Source: JADJQU01 sp035490315
GTDB taxonomy: Bacteria; Planctomycetota; UBA1135; GCA-002686595
Reading direction: 5' to 3'
Assembly: GCA_035490315.1 (NCBI GenBank)
Contig: DATHET010000107.1
Span: forward strand, 1 to 28,100
Length of the DNA: 28,100 nucleotides
Positions 1 to 9,352 of the stretch are shown here, one piece after another. Made by a program: the position numbers and the translations under genes. The notes under the pieces are model-generated. The model was not told where the DNA came from, ran no database searches, and was given only the letters and a program-made list of their open reading frames with translations. Numbering within the stretch: the first letter of the stretch is position 1; the number at the start of each line of letters is the position of its first letter.

Positions 1-308
1 TCCTGGTAGTGCAGCGGGTTCTCGAGAGACGGCCGCACGCCGGCCATGGCGGCGAGGTGGATCACGGCGTCGAACTCCCCCTCCGCGAACAGGCGCGTGA
101 TCAAGCCCTGGTCGCGGATGTCGCCCGTCACGATGCGCGCCGCCTGCAGATGGTCCAGGTTCTCGCGCTTGAGCTTGGGGTCGTAGAAGTCGTTGAAGTT
201 GTCGAGCAGCGTGACCTGGTCGCCGCGCGCGAGCAGCGCCCCGCACACGTGGCTGCCGATGAAACCGGCGCCGCCGGTGACCAGAACTTTCGAAGCTTGG
301 GACGCCAC
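1..308 (-). CDS. NAD-dependent nucleotide-sugar epimerase, UDP-glucuronate 4-epimerase-like (N-terminal part)
   Basis: This is the N-terminal ~102 residues of an extended short-chain dehydrogenase/reductase; the rest lies beyond the left edge. The GTG start at 308 gives VASQASKVLVTGGAGFIGSH, whose TGGAGFIG segment is the Rossmann GxxGxxG NAD-binding motif. The following LDNFNDFYDPKLKRENL is typical of UDP-glucuronate 4-epimerases (UDP-GlcA to UDP-GalA) and close UDP-hexose epimerases. The DAVIHLAAMAGVRPSLENP segment is the usual second nucleotide-binding strand. The catalytic YxxxK lies outside the window, so activity cannot be confirmed. The gene begins 11 bases after glmS and is probably the last visible gene of the accB-accC operon. 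Since UDP-xylose synthase, two genes upstream, also uses UDP-glucuronate, the pair may split that pool between galacturonate and xylose. The family is secure; exact sugar specificity is inferred. Confidence 0.85.
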   Translation of the reverse strand, partial: MASQASKVLVTGGAGFIGSHVCGALLARGDQVTLLDNFNDFYDPKLKRENLDHLQAARIVTGDIRDQGLITRLFAEGEFDAVIHLAAMAGVRPSLENPLHYQ

Positions 309-319
309 GTTTCCCTGGT

Positions 320-2161
<1,842 letters not shown>

Positions 2162-2169
2162 GGCGCGAG

Positions 2170-3129
2170 CTAGGCGTTGCCGGGGACGAGGTCCAAGCGG
2201 CGCTTGAAGTAGTTCATCGTGCGCTCGAGCCCGACGGCGAGCTCGACCTTCGGCTCCCAGCCGAGCAGCGCGCGGGCCTTGGTGATGTCCGGCTGGCGCA
2301 CCTTGGGATCGTCGACGGGCAATGGCTCGTAGATGATCTTCGAGCGCGAGCCGCAGAGCTTGATCACGGCGTTTGCGAACTCGAGGATCGTCATCTCGCG
2401 CGGATTGCCGATGTTGACAGGCAGATTCTCCTTCGAATTCAACAGGCGCCAGATGCCCTCGACCAGGTCGTCGACGTAGCAGAAGGAGCGCGTCTGCGAG
2501 CCGTCGCCGTAAACGGTCACGTCCTCGCCGCGCAGGGCTTGCGACATGAAAGCCGGCAAGGCGCGGCCGTCGTTGAGCCGCATCCGCGGTCCGTAGGTAT
2601 TGAAGATGCGCACGATGCGCGTCTCGACGCCGTGGAAGCGGTGGTAGGCCATGGTCATCGCTTCCGCGAAGCGCTTGGCCTCGTCGTACACGCCGCGCGG
2701 ACCGACCGGATTGACGTTGCCCCAATAATCCTCGCGCTGCGGGTGCACCAGCGGATCGCCGTAGCACTCCGAGGTCGAAGCGAGCAGGAAGCGCGCGCCC
2801 TTGGCGTTGGCGAGCCCGAGGGCCTTGTGCGTTCCGAGCGAGCCGACCTTGAGCGTCTGGATCGGGAACTCGAGGTAGTCGCGGGGCGATGCGGGAGACG
2901 CGAAGTGCAGCACCGCGTCCAGCGGCCCGGCCACGTGGATGAACTCGGTCACGTCCTGGTGCAGGAAGTGGAAATCCGCGCGGCTCATCAGGTGCTCGAT
3001 GTTGCGCAGATCCCCCGTGATCAGGTTGTCCATGCAGAACACCTCGTAGCCCTCGGCGAGGAAGCGCTCGCAGAGGTGACTGCCGAGGAATCCGCCGCCG
3101 CCGGTGATCAGGACGCGGCGTGCGCTCAC
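2170..3129 (-). CDS. uxs: UDP-glucuronate decarboxylase (UDP-xylose synthase)
   Basis: This extended SDR enzyme of 319 residues oxidises UDP-glucuronate at C4, decarboxylates it and reduces the intermediate to UDP-xylose. The GTG start gives VSARRVLITGGGGFLGSHLC, with the NAD-binding GxxGxxG at residues 10-16. ECYGDPLVHP (Glu121) and EDYWGNVNPVGPRGVYDEAK are signature blocks of bacterial and plant UXS proteins; Tyr148 and Lys152 form the catalytic YxxxK. NTYGPRMRLNDGRA and the YGDGSQTRSFCYVDDLVEG block also match. The start is supported by translational coupling: the GTG overlaps the TGA of the preceding lipoprotein gene by 4 bases (3126-3129). dTDP-glucose 4,6-dehydratase is the main alternative, but the YWGNVNP block favours UXS. 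The likely fate of UDP-xylose is an exopolysaccharide or glycosylated surface component. Confidence 0.93.
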   Translation of the reverse strand: MSARRVLITGGGGFLGSHLCERFLAEGYEVFCMDNLITGDLRNIEHLMSRADFHFLHQDVTEFIHVAGPLDAVLHFASPASPRDYLEFPIQTLKVGSLGTHKALGLANAKGARFLLASTSECYGDPLVHPQREDYWGNVNPVGPRGVYDEAKRFAEAMTMAYHRFHGVETRIVRIFNTYGPRMRLNDGRALPAFMSQALRGEDVTVYGDGSQTRSFCYVDDLVEGIWRLLNSKENLPVNIGNPREMTILEFANAVIKLCGSRSKIIYEPLPVDDPKVRQPDITKARALLGWEPKVELAVGLERTMNYFKRRLDLVPGNA

Positions 3130-4010
3130 GGAGACTTGCCCCCGCCCGCGGGCGTCGTTTCTTCGCGATCGAAGCCCGAGAAGCTCGACGACTCGCCGGC
3201 TTTCAGGTCGACGCGCTGGCCGAGGCCTTCGAGGTGGCTCTCGCCGCTCGAGGTGAAACCAAGACCCGCTGCCTGGGTGCGCGGCTCGACGGCGCCGGTG
3301 AGGCGTACCGCGAAACCCTGGGGCGCCGCGGCGATCTTCGCGCTGGGATCGGGCCGGATCGGCGCGCCGCTCTCGGAGAGCAGGGGCAGGACGACTTTCT
3401 GTCCCGGACCCAGGGTGAACAGCTCTTCGCGGAACGAGACCTGCACTTCGCCCTTCGATTGATTGACCACCGAGAGCTTGCGATCCTTCGAGCGCTCGAT
3501 CACGTAGGGACCGGACGAGCCGGTGAGCTCCGCGCCGCCCATCAGGCGCACGCGGTCGCCTTCGTTCAGCGAGATGCGCGCGCGGTCGACTTCCTGGAAG
3601 TCGAACATCGGATCGCCGCGACCCGGCGATCCGATCCAGGTCACGGCCTGGCCGAAGAGCACGATCGACGCGCCCGAGGGCCACAGGACTTCGGCGCGCC
3701 CGCCCGGCGACACGATCACCGAGCTGCCGGCATTGAGCCGCATGCGCTTGTCGTAGAAGGCGAGCGGCTGGCCCGAGAGGGCGCCGACAGGGCGCACACG
3801 CACGGGATCGGCGTGGCGCAGCACCGTGACCTCTTCGCTGCCCTCCGGGCGCGTCACCGCGTCGCCGGGAGGCAGCTTCTCGAAGTCCCCGCCCATCGGC
3901 GGCGGCCAGCGCTGCGTGTTCGGGAAGAAGCAGCCGCTCGCGCACACACCGAGGCACAGGAAGAGTCCCGCGGGCAGGGACCTCAGCACGAACTTCGTGG
4001 CGGCGTTCAT
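3126..4010 (-). CDS. predicted secreted lipoprotein of unknown function (weakly FecR-like beta protein)
   Basis: I do not recognise a named family with confidence. The 294-residue product starts with a signal peptide: positive N-terminus, hydrophobic SLPAGLFLCLGVCASG, then Cys27 in an A-S-G-C lipobox, so it is probably a lipoprotein. A Pro-rich linker follows. The body is rich in short beta strands with LNAGSSVIVSPGGRAEVLWP, DRARISLNEGDRVRLMGGAE and FTLGPGQKVVLP. Alternation of 'value of surface', 'level of coefficient' type strands resembles FecR/DUF4384-like beta repeats, but similarity is weak. No catalytic motif is visible. Its ATG overlaps the accC stop (4007-4010) and its stop overlaps the UXS start (3126-3129), so it is translationally coupled on both sides. 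That embedding between a cytosolic lipid enzyme and a nucleotide-sugar enzyme is odd and suggests an envelope-related role. Confidence 0.75.
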   Translation of the reverse strand: MNAATKFVLRSLPAGLFLCLGVCASGCFFPNTQRWPPPMGGDFEKLPPGDAVTRPEGSEEVTVLRHADPVRVRPVGALSGQPLAFYDKRMRLNAGSSVIVSPGGRAEVLWPSGASIVLFGQAVTWIGSPGRGDPMFDFQEVDRARISLNEGDRVRLMGGAELTGSSGPYVIERSKDRKLSVVNQSKGEVQVSFREELFTLGPGQKVVLPLLSESGAPIRPDPSAKIAAAPQGFAVRLTGAVEPRTQAAGLGFTSSGESHLEGLGQRVDLKAGESSSFSGFDREETTPAGGGKSP

Positions 4011-5386
4011 TGCGCTTCCTTGGCAGTGGGCTTGGGCGAGTGGCCGCCTCCAAAGTAGCGGCCGACGAAGCCCGTGTCGTGGTCGCCGGCTCGGAAGTCG
4101 GGGTGATTCAGGATCTTGCGCAGGATTGGAATGGTGGTCTTGGGCCCTTCGATCACGAACTCGTCGAGCGCGCGCGAGAGACAGCGGATCGCGTGGTCGC
4201 GCGTCGGCCGGTGGGCCATCAGTTTGCCGATCATCGAATCGTAGTTCGGCGGAATGCGGTACCCACTGTAGGCGTGGCTGTCGAGGCGGATGCCGGGCCC
4301 GCCGGGCGGCACGAAGACGTCGATGCGGCCGGGCGAGGGTTGAAAATCGCGGTCGGGATCCTCGGCGTTGATGCGCACCTCGATCGCGTGGCCGGTCTGC
4401 TTCAGCGAGTCCTGGCGGAACATCAGCGGCTCGCCTGCGGCAATGCGGATCTGCTGCTCGATCAGATCGATGCCGGTGACCAGCTCGGTCACCGAGTGCT
4501 CGACCTGGATGCGCGCGTTGACCTCGATGAAATAGAAGTTCCGGTCCTTGTCGACCAGGAACTCGACCGTGCCTGCATTGTGGTAGCCGGCGGCCTTGGC
4601 GACGCGCACCGCGGCCTTGCCCATCTCCTGGCGCAGCTTCGGTGTCATCAACGGCGAGGGAGATTCCTCGATCAGCTTCTGGTGGCGGCGCTGGATCGAG
4701 CAGTCGCGCTCGAAGAGGTGGATCAGCTCGCCGTGCTGGTCGCCGAGGATCTGGAACTCGACGTGGCGCGGGTTCTCGATGAACTTCTCGAGGTACACGG
4801 TGCCGTCGCCGAACGCCGCCTCGGCTTCCGTGCGCGCCGCATGGAAACCGGAAACCAGGCTCGGATCGTTGCGCGCGATGCGCATCCCGCGACCGCCGCC
4901 GCCCGCCGCGGCCTTGATCATGACGGGATAGCCGAGCTTCTTCGCCGTGCGCAGGGCGAGGTCCTCGTCCCCCACCGGCCCGTCGGACCCGGGCACGATC
5001 GGCACCCCGGCTTTTTTCGCCAGGGCGCGGGCGTTGGCCTTGTTGCCGACCGCCTCGATCGATTCCGGGCTCGGCCCGATGAAGGTGATGTTGCACGAGT
5101 TGCAAACCTCGGCGAAGTGCGCGTTCTCGGACAGGAATCCGTAGCCGGGGTGGATCGCCTCGACGTCCGCGATCTCGGCCGCGGAGATGATCGACGGAAT
5201 ATTGAGGTAGGAGCGCGCGCCCTGGGCCGGCCCGATGCAGATGGTTTCATCGGCCTGGCGCAGGTAGCTCGCGTCGGCGTCGGCTTGCGAGTACACCGCG
5301 ACCGTCTCGATGCCCATCTCGCGGCAGGTGCGGATGATCCGCTGCGCGATCTCGCCGCGGTTGGCGATCAGGATGCGCTTGAACAT
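4007..5386 (-). CDS. accC: acetyl-CoA carboxylase biotin carboxylase subunit AccC
   Basis: AccC carboxylates the biotin carried on AccB using ATP and bicarbonate, the first half-reaction of acetyl-CoA carboxylase. The 459-residue length is normal. MFKRILIANRGEIAQRIIRT is the canonical N-terminus of the biotin carboxylase pre-ATP-grasp domain. The ATP-grasp glycine-rich loop is KAAAGGGGRGMRI, and FIEVNARIQVEHSVTE is the active-site block (usually MNTRIQVEHPVTE; Ala and Ser are conservative deviations). RINAEDPDRDFQPSPGRI and GYRIPPNYDSMIGKL are C-terminal biotin carboxylase blocks. It begins 10 bases after accB, the classic accBC pair, and its stop overlaps the lipoprotein start by 4 bases. 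The carboxyltransferase genes accA/accD are not in the window, which is common. Pyruvate or propionyl-CoA carboxylase subunits are less likely because of length and the accB neighbour. Confidence 0.97.
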   Translation of the reverse strand: MFKRILIANRGEIAQRIIRTCREMGIETVAVYSQADADASYLRQADETICIGPAQGARSYLNIPSIISAAEIADVEAIHPGYGFLSENAHFAEVCNSCNITFIGPSPESIEAVGNKANARALAKKAGVPIVPGSDGPVGDEDLALRTAKKLGYPVMIKAAAGGGGRGMRIARNDPSLVSGFHAARTEAEAAFGDGTVYLEKFIENPRHVEFQILGDQHGELIHLFERDCSIQRRHQKLIEESPSPLMTPKLRQEMGKAAVRVAKAAGYHNAGTVEFLVDKDRNFYFIEVNARIQVEHSVTELVTGIDLIEQQIRIAAGEPLMFRQDSLKQTGHAIEVRINAEDPDRDFQPSPGRIDVFVPPGGPGIRLDSHAYSGYRIPPNYDSMIGKLMAHRPTRDHAIRCLSRALDEFVIEGPKTTIPILRKILNHPDFRAGDHDTGFVGRYFGGGHSPKPTAKEAQ

Positions 5387-5396
5387 GCGGCGCGCG

Positions 5397-5879
5397 TCAA
5401 TTCGGTTGGAACAGGAACAGCGGTTGGCCGAACTCGACCGGCTCGCCGTTCTGGACCAGGGTCTGAACGATGCGGCCCGAGGTCTCGGCCTTGATCTCGT
5501 TCATCACCTTCATCGCCTCGATGATGCACAAGGTCGAGTCCGGTCCGAAGTTCGAGCCGACCTGCGCGAAGGGCTCCGATTCGGGCGAGGAGGAACGGTA
5601 GAAGGTCCCGACCATCGGGCTGACGAAGGGCACCCCCGCCGGCGCAGGTGCCGCGGCGGCCTGAGGCTCGGGGCCAGCGACGGCAGCCGCTGCGGTCGGA
5701 GCGGCAAGGGGCGCCGCCGCGCCCTGGGTGACGTGAACGACCGGTGAATTCGCCGGCGGCGAGTCCGGCCCGCGCCGCAGCCGGACGCGCAGGCCCGCCT
5801 GGGTGTCCTCGAGCTCGAGTTCGGTCACATCGCCCTTCTGCATCAGAGCGACCAGGCGTTGGATCAGGCGGAGTTGCAT
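5397..5879 (-). CDS. accB: acetyl-CoA carboxylase biotin carboxyl carrier protein AccB
   Basis: AccB carries the biotin that shuttles CO2 from AccC to the carboxyltransferase. The product is 160 residues starting MQLRLIQRLVALMQKGDVTE, the usual AccB N-terminal helix ('ir.Li.lm...dvtElei'). An Ala/Pro-rich flexible linker covers about residues 50-85. The C-terminal biotinyl domain has VSPMVGTFYRSSSPES and the biotinylation motif EAMKVMNEI, with the acceptor Lys at position 124. GEPVEFGQPLFLFQPN closes the domain. An in-frame ATG 24 codons upstream (5951) would add a Pro-rich stretch not seen in AccB, so 5879 is preferred. It heads the accB-accC-lipoprotein-uxs-glmS-epimerase run; a promoter probably lies in the 187 bases between it and moaC. 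Confidence 0.96.
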   Translation of the reverse strand: MQLRLIQRLVALMQKGDVTELELEDTQAGLRVRLRRGPDSPPANSPVVHVTQGAAAPLAAPTAAAAVAGPEPQAAAAPAPAGVPFVSPMVGTFYRSSSPESEPFAQVGSNFGPDSTLCIIEAMKVMNEIKAETSGRIVQTLVQNGEPVEFGQPLFLFQPN

Positions 5880-6066
5880 GGATGGGGTCGGGGGCCTGGG
5901 TCGGGTCGGGAGCGGCAAAGGATAGCAACGAGGCCCTGAGCATTCCCCCACGCGTGGAAAAAGGGGTACTGCCCCGCATCGCTGGGCGGAAAGACGCTCG
6001 AAGGGCCGCCCGTTGCGAGCTGGAGCGAGCCTTAGCTGCCCGCAGGGCTGGATCCGCGCTCTCCGT
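5880..6066. other. intergenic gap between moaC and the accB operon, probable promoter region
   Basis: This 187-base non-coding stretch lies between the moaC stop and the accB start, both on the minus strand. It is the only sizeable gap ahead of the six-gene accB run, so the operon promoter should lie here. I see no convincing -35/-10 pair. A possible stem pairs 5984-5989 (GGGCGG) with 6006-6011 (CCGCCC) across a 16-base loop; without a T tract it is not a standard intrinsic terminator for moaC. Confidence 0.35.
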
Positions 6067-6609
6067 TCAGCGCTCGCTGGTGCGCGGGTTGCGCCATTCG
6101 CCCGAGCGCCCGCCGCGCTTCTCGAGCAGCCGGACCTGCTCGATCTCGATCTCGTGGCTGCGGGCCTTGCTCATGTCGTAGATGGTCAGCGCCGCCAGCG
6201 ACGCGCCGACCAGGGCTTCCATCTCCACGCCGGTGCGGCCGGTCGAGAGCACCCGGCAGCGGATCTCCAGCCGCGCTTCGTCCCGCGGCTCGAAGTTGAC
6301 CTCGATCGCGTCGATCGACAGCGGGTGGCAGAGCGGGATCAATTCGCCGGTGCGCTTGACCGCGAGCATCGCCGCCGTGCGCGCGACTTCGAGCACCGGT
6401 CCTTTCGGCCCGCGGCCCGCGAGCAGCTCGGCCAAAAGACCCGGCGGAAAATGCACCACGGCCGAGGCCACGGCTTCGCGCAATGTGACCGGCTTGGAAG
6501 AGACGTCGACCATCGCCGATTCGGGTCCGCGGGCGCCCGGAACGACGTGGCTCCACGGCTCGCCTCGAGCCGCGCTTCCAGTCTTGGAATCTGAATTCTC
6601 GCCGACCAT
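6067..6609 (-). CDS. moaC: cyclic pyranopterin monophosphate synthase MoaC
   Basis: MoaC converts the MoaA product, 3',8-cyclo-GTP, into cyclic pyranopterin monophosphate in molybdenum cofactor synthesis. The product is 180 residues (family about 160), with a slightly longer N-terminus. Diagnostic blocks are MVDVSSKPVTLREAVA (about 33-48), GELIPLCHPLSID (88-100, His95), TGVEMEALVGASLAALTIYD (126-145) and DMSKA with Asp145 and Lys148. These correspond to the conserved His, Glu, Asp and Lys active-site residues of the family. No other moa/moe gene lies in the window, so it is apart from the rest of the pathway here. It is transcribed divergently from the S41 protease across 223 bases and precedes the accB run by 187 bases. 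Its Moco role is strongly supported by motif content; operon membership with accB is doubtful. Confidence 0.95.
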   Translation of the reverse strand: MVGENSDSKTGSAARGEPWSHVVPGARGPESAMVDVSSKPVTLREAVASAVVHFPPGLLAELLAGRGPKGPVLEVARTAAMLAVKRTGELIPLCHPLSIDAIEVNFEPRDEARLEIRCRVLSTGRTGVEMEALVGASLAALTIYDMSKARSHEIEIEQVRLLEKRGGRSGEWRNPRTSER

Positions 6610-6832
6610 GGAGGGCTGCTACGACGCGGGTTGGCTCAGGCGCTCGAGGTGAAGAATCCGACACCGGGCCCGCGCGGGCGGCAACCGGGAAGGTTTTACG
6701 TGACCCGTGGACTGATCCCCCAAAGCTGAGCCTACAGTAGTGCCGACATCGCAACCACGGCGTGCGAGCCCCGGCTCCCGTCGCGGCGACCCCAGCGGGC
6801 CGCGCGCCCACCACACACCCGATAAATCGCTC
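6610..6832. promoter_or_regulatory. divergent intergenic region between moaC and the S41 protease gene
   Basis: This 223-base stretch separates two divergently transcribed genes and must carry a promoter for each. A weak candidate for the plus strand is TGGACT (6708-6713) with TACAGT (6733-6738) at a 19-base spacing, slightly too long for a standard sigma-70 site. The plus-strand start at 6833 has no clear Shine-Dalgarno sequence. The assignment as regulatory rests on gene orientation, not on a recognised site. Confidence 0.35.
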
Positions 6833-9337
6833 ATGCTTCGAAACAAGCTGCTCGCTCTCCTGGTGCTCGTGCCCCTGGCCACCGTTCCCGCCGCGCTCGG
6901 CCTGCGCGCTCAGCAAGGCCCGGATCTGGCGCGCCTGGTCCAGGAGCAGGCGACCAAGCTCAGCGACCGCCCGGGCGAGGAGATCTGGCGTCAGGTGCGC
7001 GCCCTCGCCGACCTCTCGCGCCAGCTCACCGGTCAGGATCTGGCCGCGGCCGTCGATCCCTTGATCGCCGACCCCAAGGCGCTCAGCCCCAACGCGAAAC
7101 TCTTCGCGATCGGCCTGCGCCTGCAGGCGAACGATCCCGATGTGTCCAAGCTCGCCGCGCTGCTCGTGCCGCTCTTGACCAGCGACAAGCAGGAAGTGGT
7201 GCTCGGCGCGGCCCAGCTCTCCTCGGACGCCCATTTCAAGACGCTGACCGAGGAAGACCGCAAGCCCTTGACCAGCGCGCTCGGAAAGATTTCCGAGGAC
7301 GGCACGCGCTCGCCGGAGCTGCGCCTGGAGTGCGCGGTCGCCATGCACACCCTGGGCAGCGGCGAGGAAGGCCGCGATGCCTGGCGCTTGATGAACGGCT
7401 TCCTGTCGTCGCAGGATCCCGAGCTGCGCCAGCTCGGCGCCCTGGCCCTCGCTCGCACCGGAACCGGCATCACCGGGCCGCTGCGCGACGAGTTGAAGCG
7501 CATGGCCTCCGTGCCGGGAGAGCGCGGCCGCGTCGCCGCGGCTTACCTCGAAGCCGCGCTGGTCGAGGAGCACGCCAACAGCAAATTCCGCCGCATGACC
7601 GAGCTGATGGAGAGCCAGAAGGGCTCCGAGCAGACGCTCGATTCCAATGATCCCGCGCAGGTCTTCAAGACGGTCATGAAAGTGATCCAGCAGGGTCACC
7701 TCGAGGGAGACAAGGTCAAGACCGAGGACCTGCTCGACGCGGCGCTCAACGGAATGCTGCACTCCATGGACGAGCACTCGACGTACATGGATTCGAAGTA
7801 CTTCCAGAAATTCGAGCAGGACCTCGAGGCGGAATACGGCGGCATCGGCGCCTACGTCTCGACCGACATCGACGACGGCTTGTTCACGATCACCCACCCG
7901 ATCTACTCGGGTCCGGCGTACAAGGCCGGACTGGTGAGCGAGGACAAGATCGTGCGCATCGACGACTGGCCGACGCTGCATCAGCCTTCCGAGGACGTGA
8001 TCAAGCGCTTGAAGGGCCGCCCCGGCACCAAGGTCAAGCTCTACGTCTGGCGTCGCGGCATGGAGACTTCCAAGATCGATCGTCCGACCGACGACATGAT
8101 CGTCGAGGTCCAGCGCGCCAAGATCGAGATCCCCACCGTCCAATGGCAGATGCTGCCGGGCAAGGTCGGATTGATCTCGCTGCTCGAGTTCTCGCGCATT
8201 GCTTCGCAGGAAGTCCGCGCGGCGCTGATCGGATTGCAGGAGCAGGGCATGACCTCGCTGATCCTCGACCTGCGCAACAACCCGGGCGGCCTGCTCGATG
8301 AGGCCGTCGCCGTGGCCACGCCCTTCCTGATCAAGGGCACGAAGGTGGTGAGCACCGAGAGCCGCATCGACGCGGGCGAAACCCATCTCACCAAGGGCAG
8401 CCCGATGATCCCGATGGACATGCCGATGGCCGTCCTGGTCAATCGCTTCAGCGCCTCGGCCGCCGAGATCGTGTCGGGCGCCCTGCAAGATCAGCGGCGC
8501 GCGACGATCGTCGGACAGCGCAGCTTCGGCAAGGGCTCGGTGCAGAAGCTCCTGAACGTCCCCGGCATGTCCGACGACAAGTACGTCGACGAGAACAAGA
8601 ACGGTCGCCACGACAACTGGGAGCCTCTGACCAAGGACTGGAACAACAACGGCGAGTTCGATTTCGCGCCGCACATCAAGTTGACGGTTTCGCGCTACCT
8701 CTTGCCTTCGGGCCGCTCGATCCACCGCGAGCTCGACAAGGACGGCAACATCCTTCCCGGTCACCGCGGCGGCATCGAGCCGGACGTGGAAGTCGAAGCG
8801 CGCAACTACGAGAGCTGGCGCATCGAGGAAATGGTCCGCCTGCAGAGCTCGCGCAAGATCCGCGCCTACGTCGACGAGCACTTCGAAGCCAACAAGGAGC
8901 TGTTCACGCAGCTCGCCGAGAACGATCAGCGCGACGTGACGCGTTATCCCGACTTCGAAGCCTTCGTGGCCAAGCTCGGAACGCCGATCCCGCCCGACGA
9001 CGTGCGCCAGCTGATCCGCATCGAGCTGCGCCGGCGCGTGCAGGACCTGCGCGGCAAGGAATTCCCGGCTGGCGACTTCGTCGAGGACGTGCAGCTGCAG
9101 GAAGCCATCCGCGTCGTGCTCGAGAAGCTCAACAAGACGCCGGGAGAGATCGCCGAGTACAAGTCGGCCATCCCGCCGACGACCCACGGCCGCCTGCTGG
9201 CGAAGATCGAGCGGCGCTCGCTGGAAGAAACCCTCGACCAGCTGCGCGACGCGAAGAAGACCGACGGCAAGCTTTCGCCGGAGCTGATCGAGCGCTTGCA
9301 GGAAATGCTGCAGGCCTCGCTCGACGGCGGGCACTGA
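6833..9337 (+). CDS. S41 family C-terminal processing protease with PDZ domain and EF-hand-like loops
   Basis: This 834-residue secreted serine protease belongs to the CtpA/Prc (tail-specific protease) family, which trims or degrades periplasmic and envelope proteins. The start at 6833 gives a clear signal peptide (LLALLVLVPLATVPAALGLR, then AQQ). Residues ~30-300 are helical and HEAT-like. A PDZ domain follows at about 335-430 (YGGIGAYVSTDIDDGLFTIT; AYKAGLVSEDKIVRID). The catalytic core has LDLRNNPGGLLDEAV, Ser542 in FSASAAEIVSG and the general base Lys567 in SFGKGSVQ; their 25-residue spacing fits the family. Just after Lys567 sit two calcium-binding-like loops, D586-E-N-K-N-G-R-H-D-N-W-E597 and D602-W-N-N-N-G-E-F-D610. 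The C-terminal ~150 residues are helical and charged. At 834 residues it is nearer Prc than the ~400-residue CtpA. It converges on the AI-2E permease gene with a 15-base gap. Confidence 0.95.
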   Translation: MLRNKLLALLVLVPLATVPAALGLRAQQGPDLARLVQEQATKLSDRPGEEIWRQVRALADLSRQLTGQDLAAAVDPLIADPKALSPNAKLFAIGLRLQANDPDVSKLAALLVPLLTSDKQEVVLGAAQLSSDAHFKTLTEEDRKPLTSALGKISEDGTRSPELRLECAVAMHTLGSGEEGRDAWRLMNGFLSSQDPELRQLGALALARTGTGITGPLRDELKRMASVPGERGRVAAAYLEAALVEEHANSKFRRMTELMESQKGSEQTLDSNDPAQVFKTVMKVIQQGHLEGDKVKTEDLLDAALNGMLHSMDEHSTYMDSKYFQKFEQDLEAEYGGIGAYVSTDIDDGLFTITHPIYSGPAYKAGLVSEDKIVRIDDWPTLHQPSEDVIKRLKGRPGTKVKLYVWRRGMETSKIDRPTDDMIVEVQRAKIEIPTVQWQMLPGKVGLISLLEFSRIASQEVRAALIGLQEQGMTSLILDLRNNPGGLLDEAVAVATPFLIKGTKVVSTESRIDAGETHLTKGSPMIPMDMPMAVLVNRFSASAAEIVSGALQDQRRATIVGQRSFGKGSVQKLLNVPGMSDDKYVDENKNGRHDNWEPLTKDWNNNGEFDFAPHIKLTVSRYLLPSGRSIHRELDKDGNILPGHRGGIEPDVEVEARNYESWRIEEMVRLQSSRKIRAYVDEHFEANKELFTQLAENDQRDVTRYPDFEAFVAKLGTPIPPDDVRQLIRIELRRRVQDLRGKEFPAGDFVEDVQLQEAIRVVLEKLNKTPGEIAEYKSAIPPTTHGRLLAKIERRSLEETLDQLRDAKKTDGKLSPELIERLQEMLQASLDGGH

Positions 9338-9352
9338 CCCTGCGGTACTTCG

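Noticed and set aside
2162..2767. Longer start for glmS at 2767
   Set aside because: It lies within the UDP-xylose synthase gene and would bury the catalytic Cys2, which must be N-terminal.
6032..9334. A 1100-codon open frame on the minus strand opposite the S41 protease gene
   Set aside because: It is antisense to a gene with full catalytic motifs, its translation is low-complexity (rich in L, D, R, V, A, H), and it overlaps moaC; typical GC-driven shadow frame.
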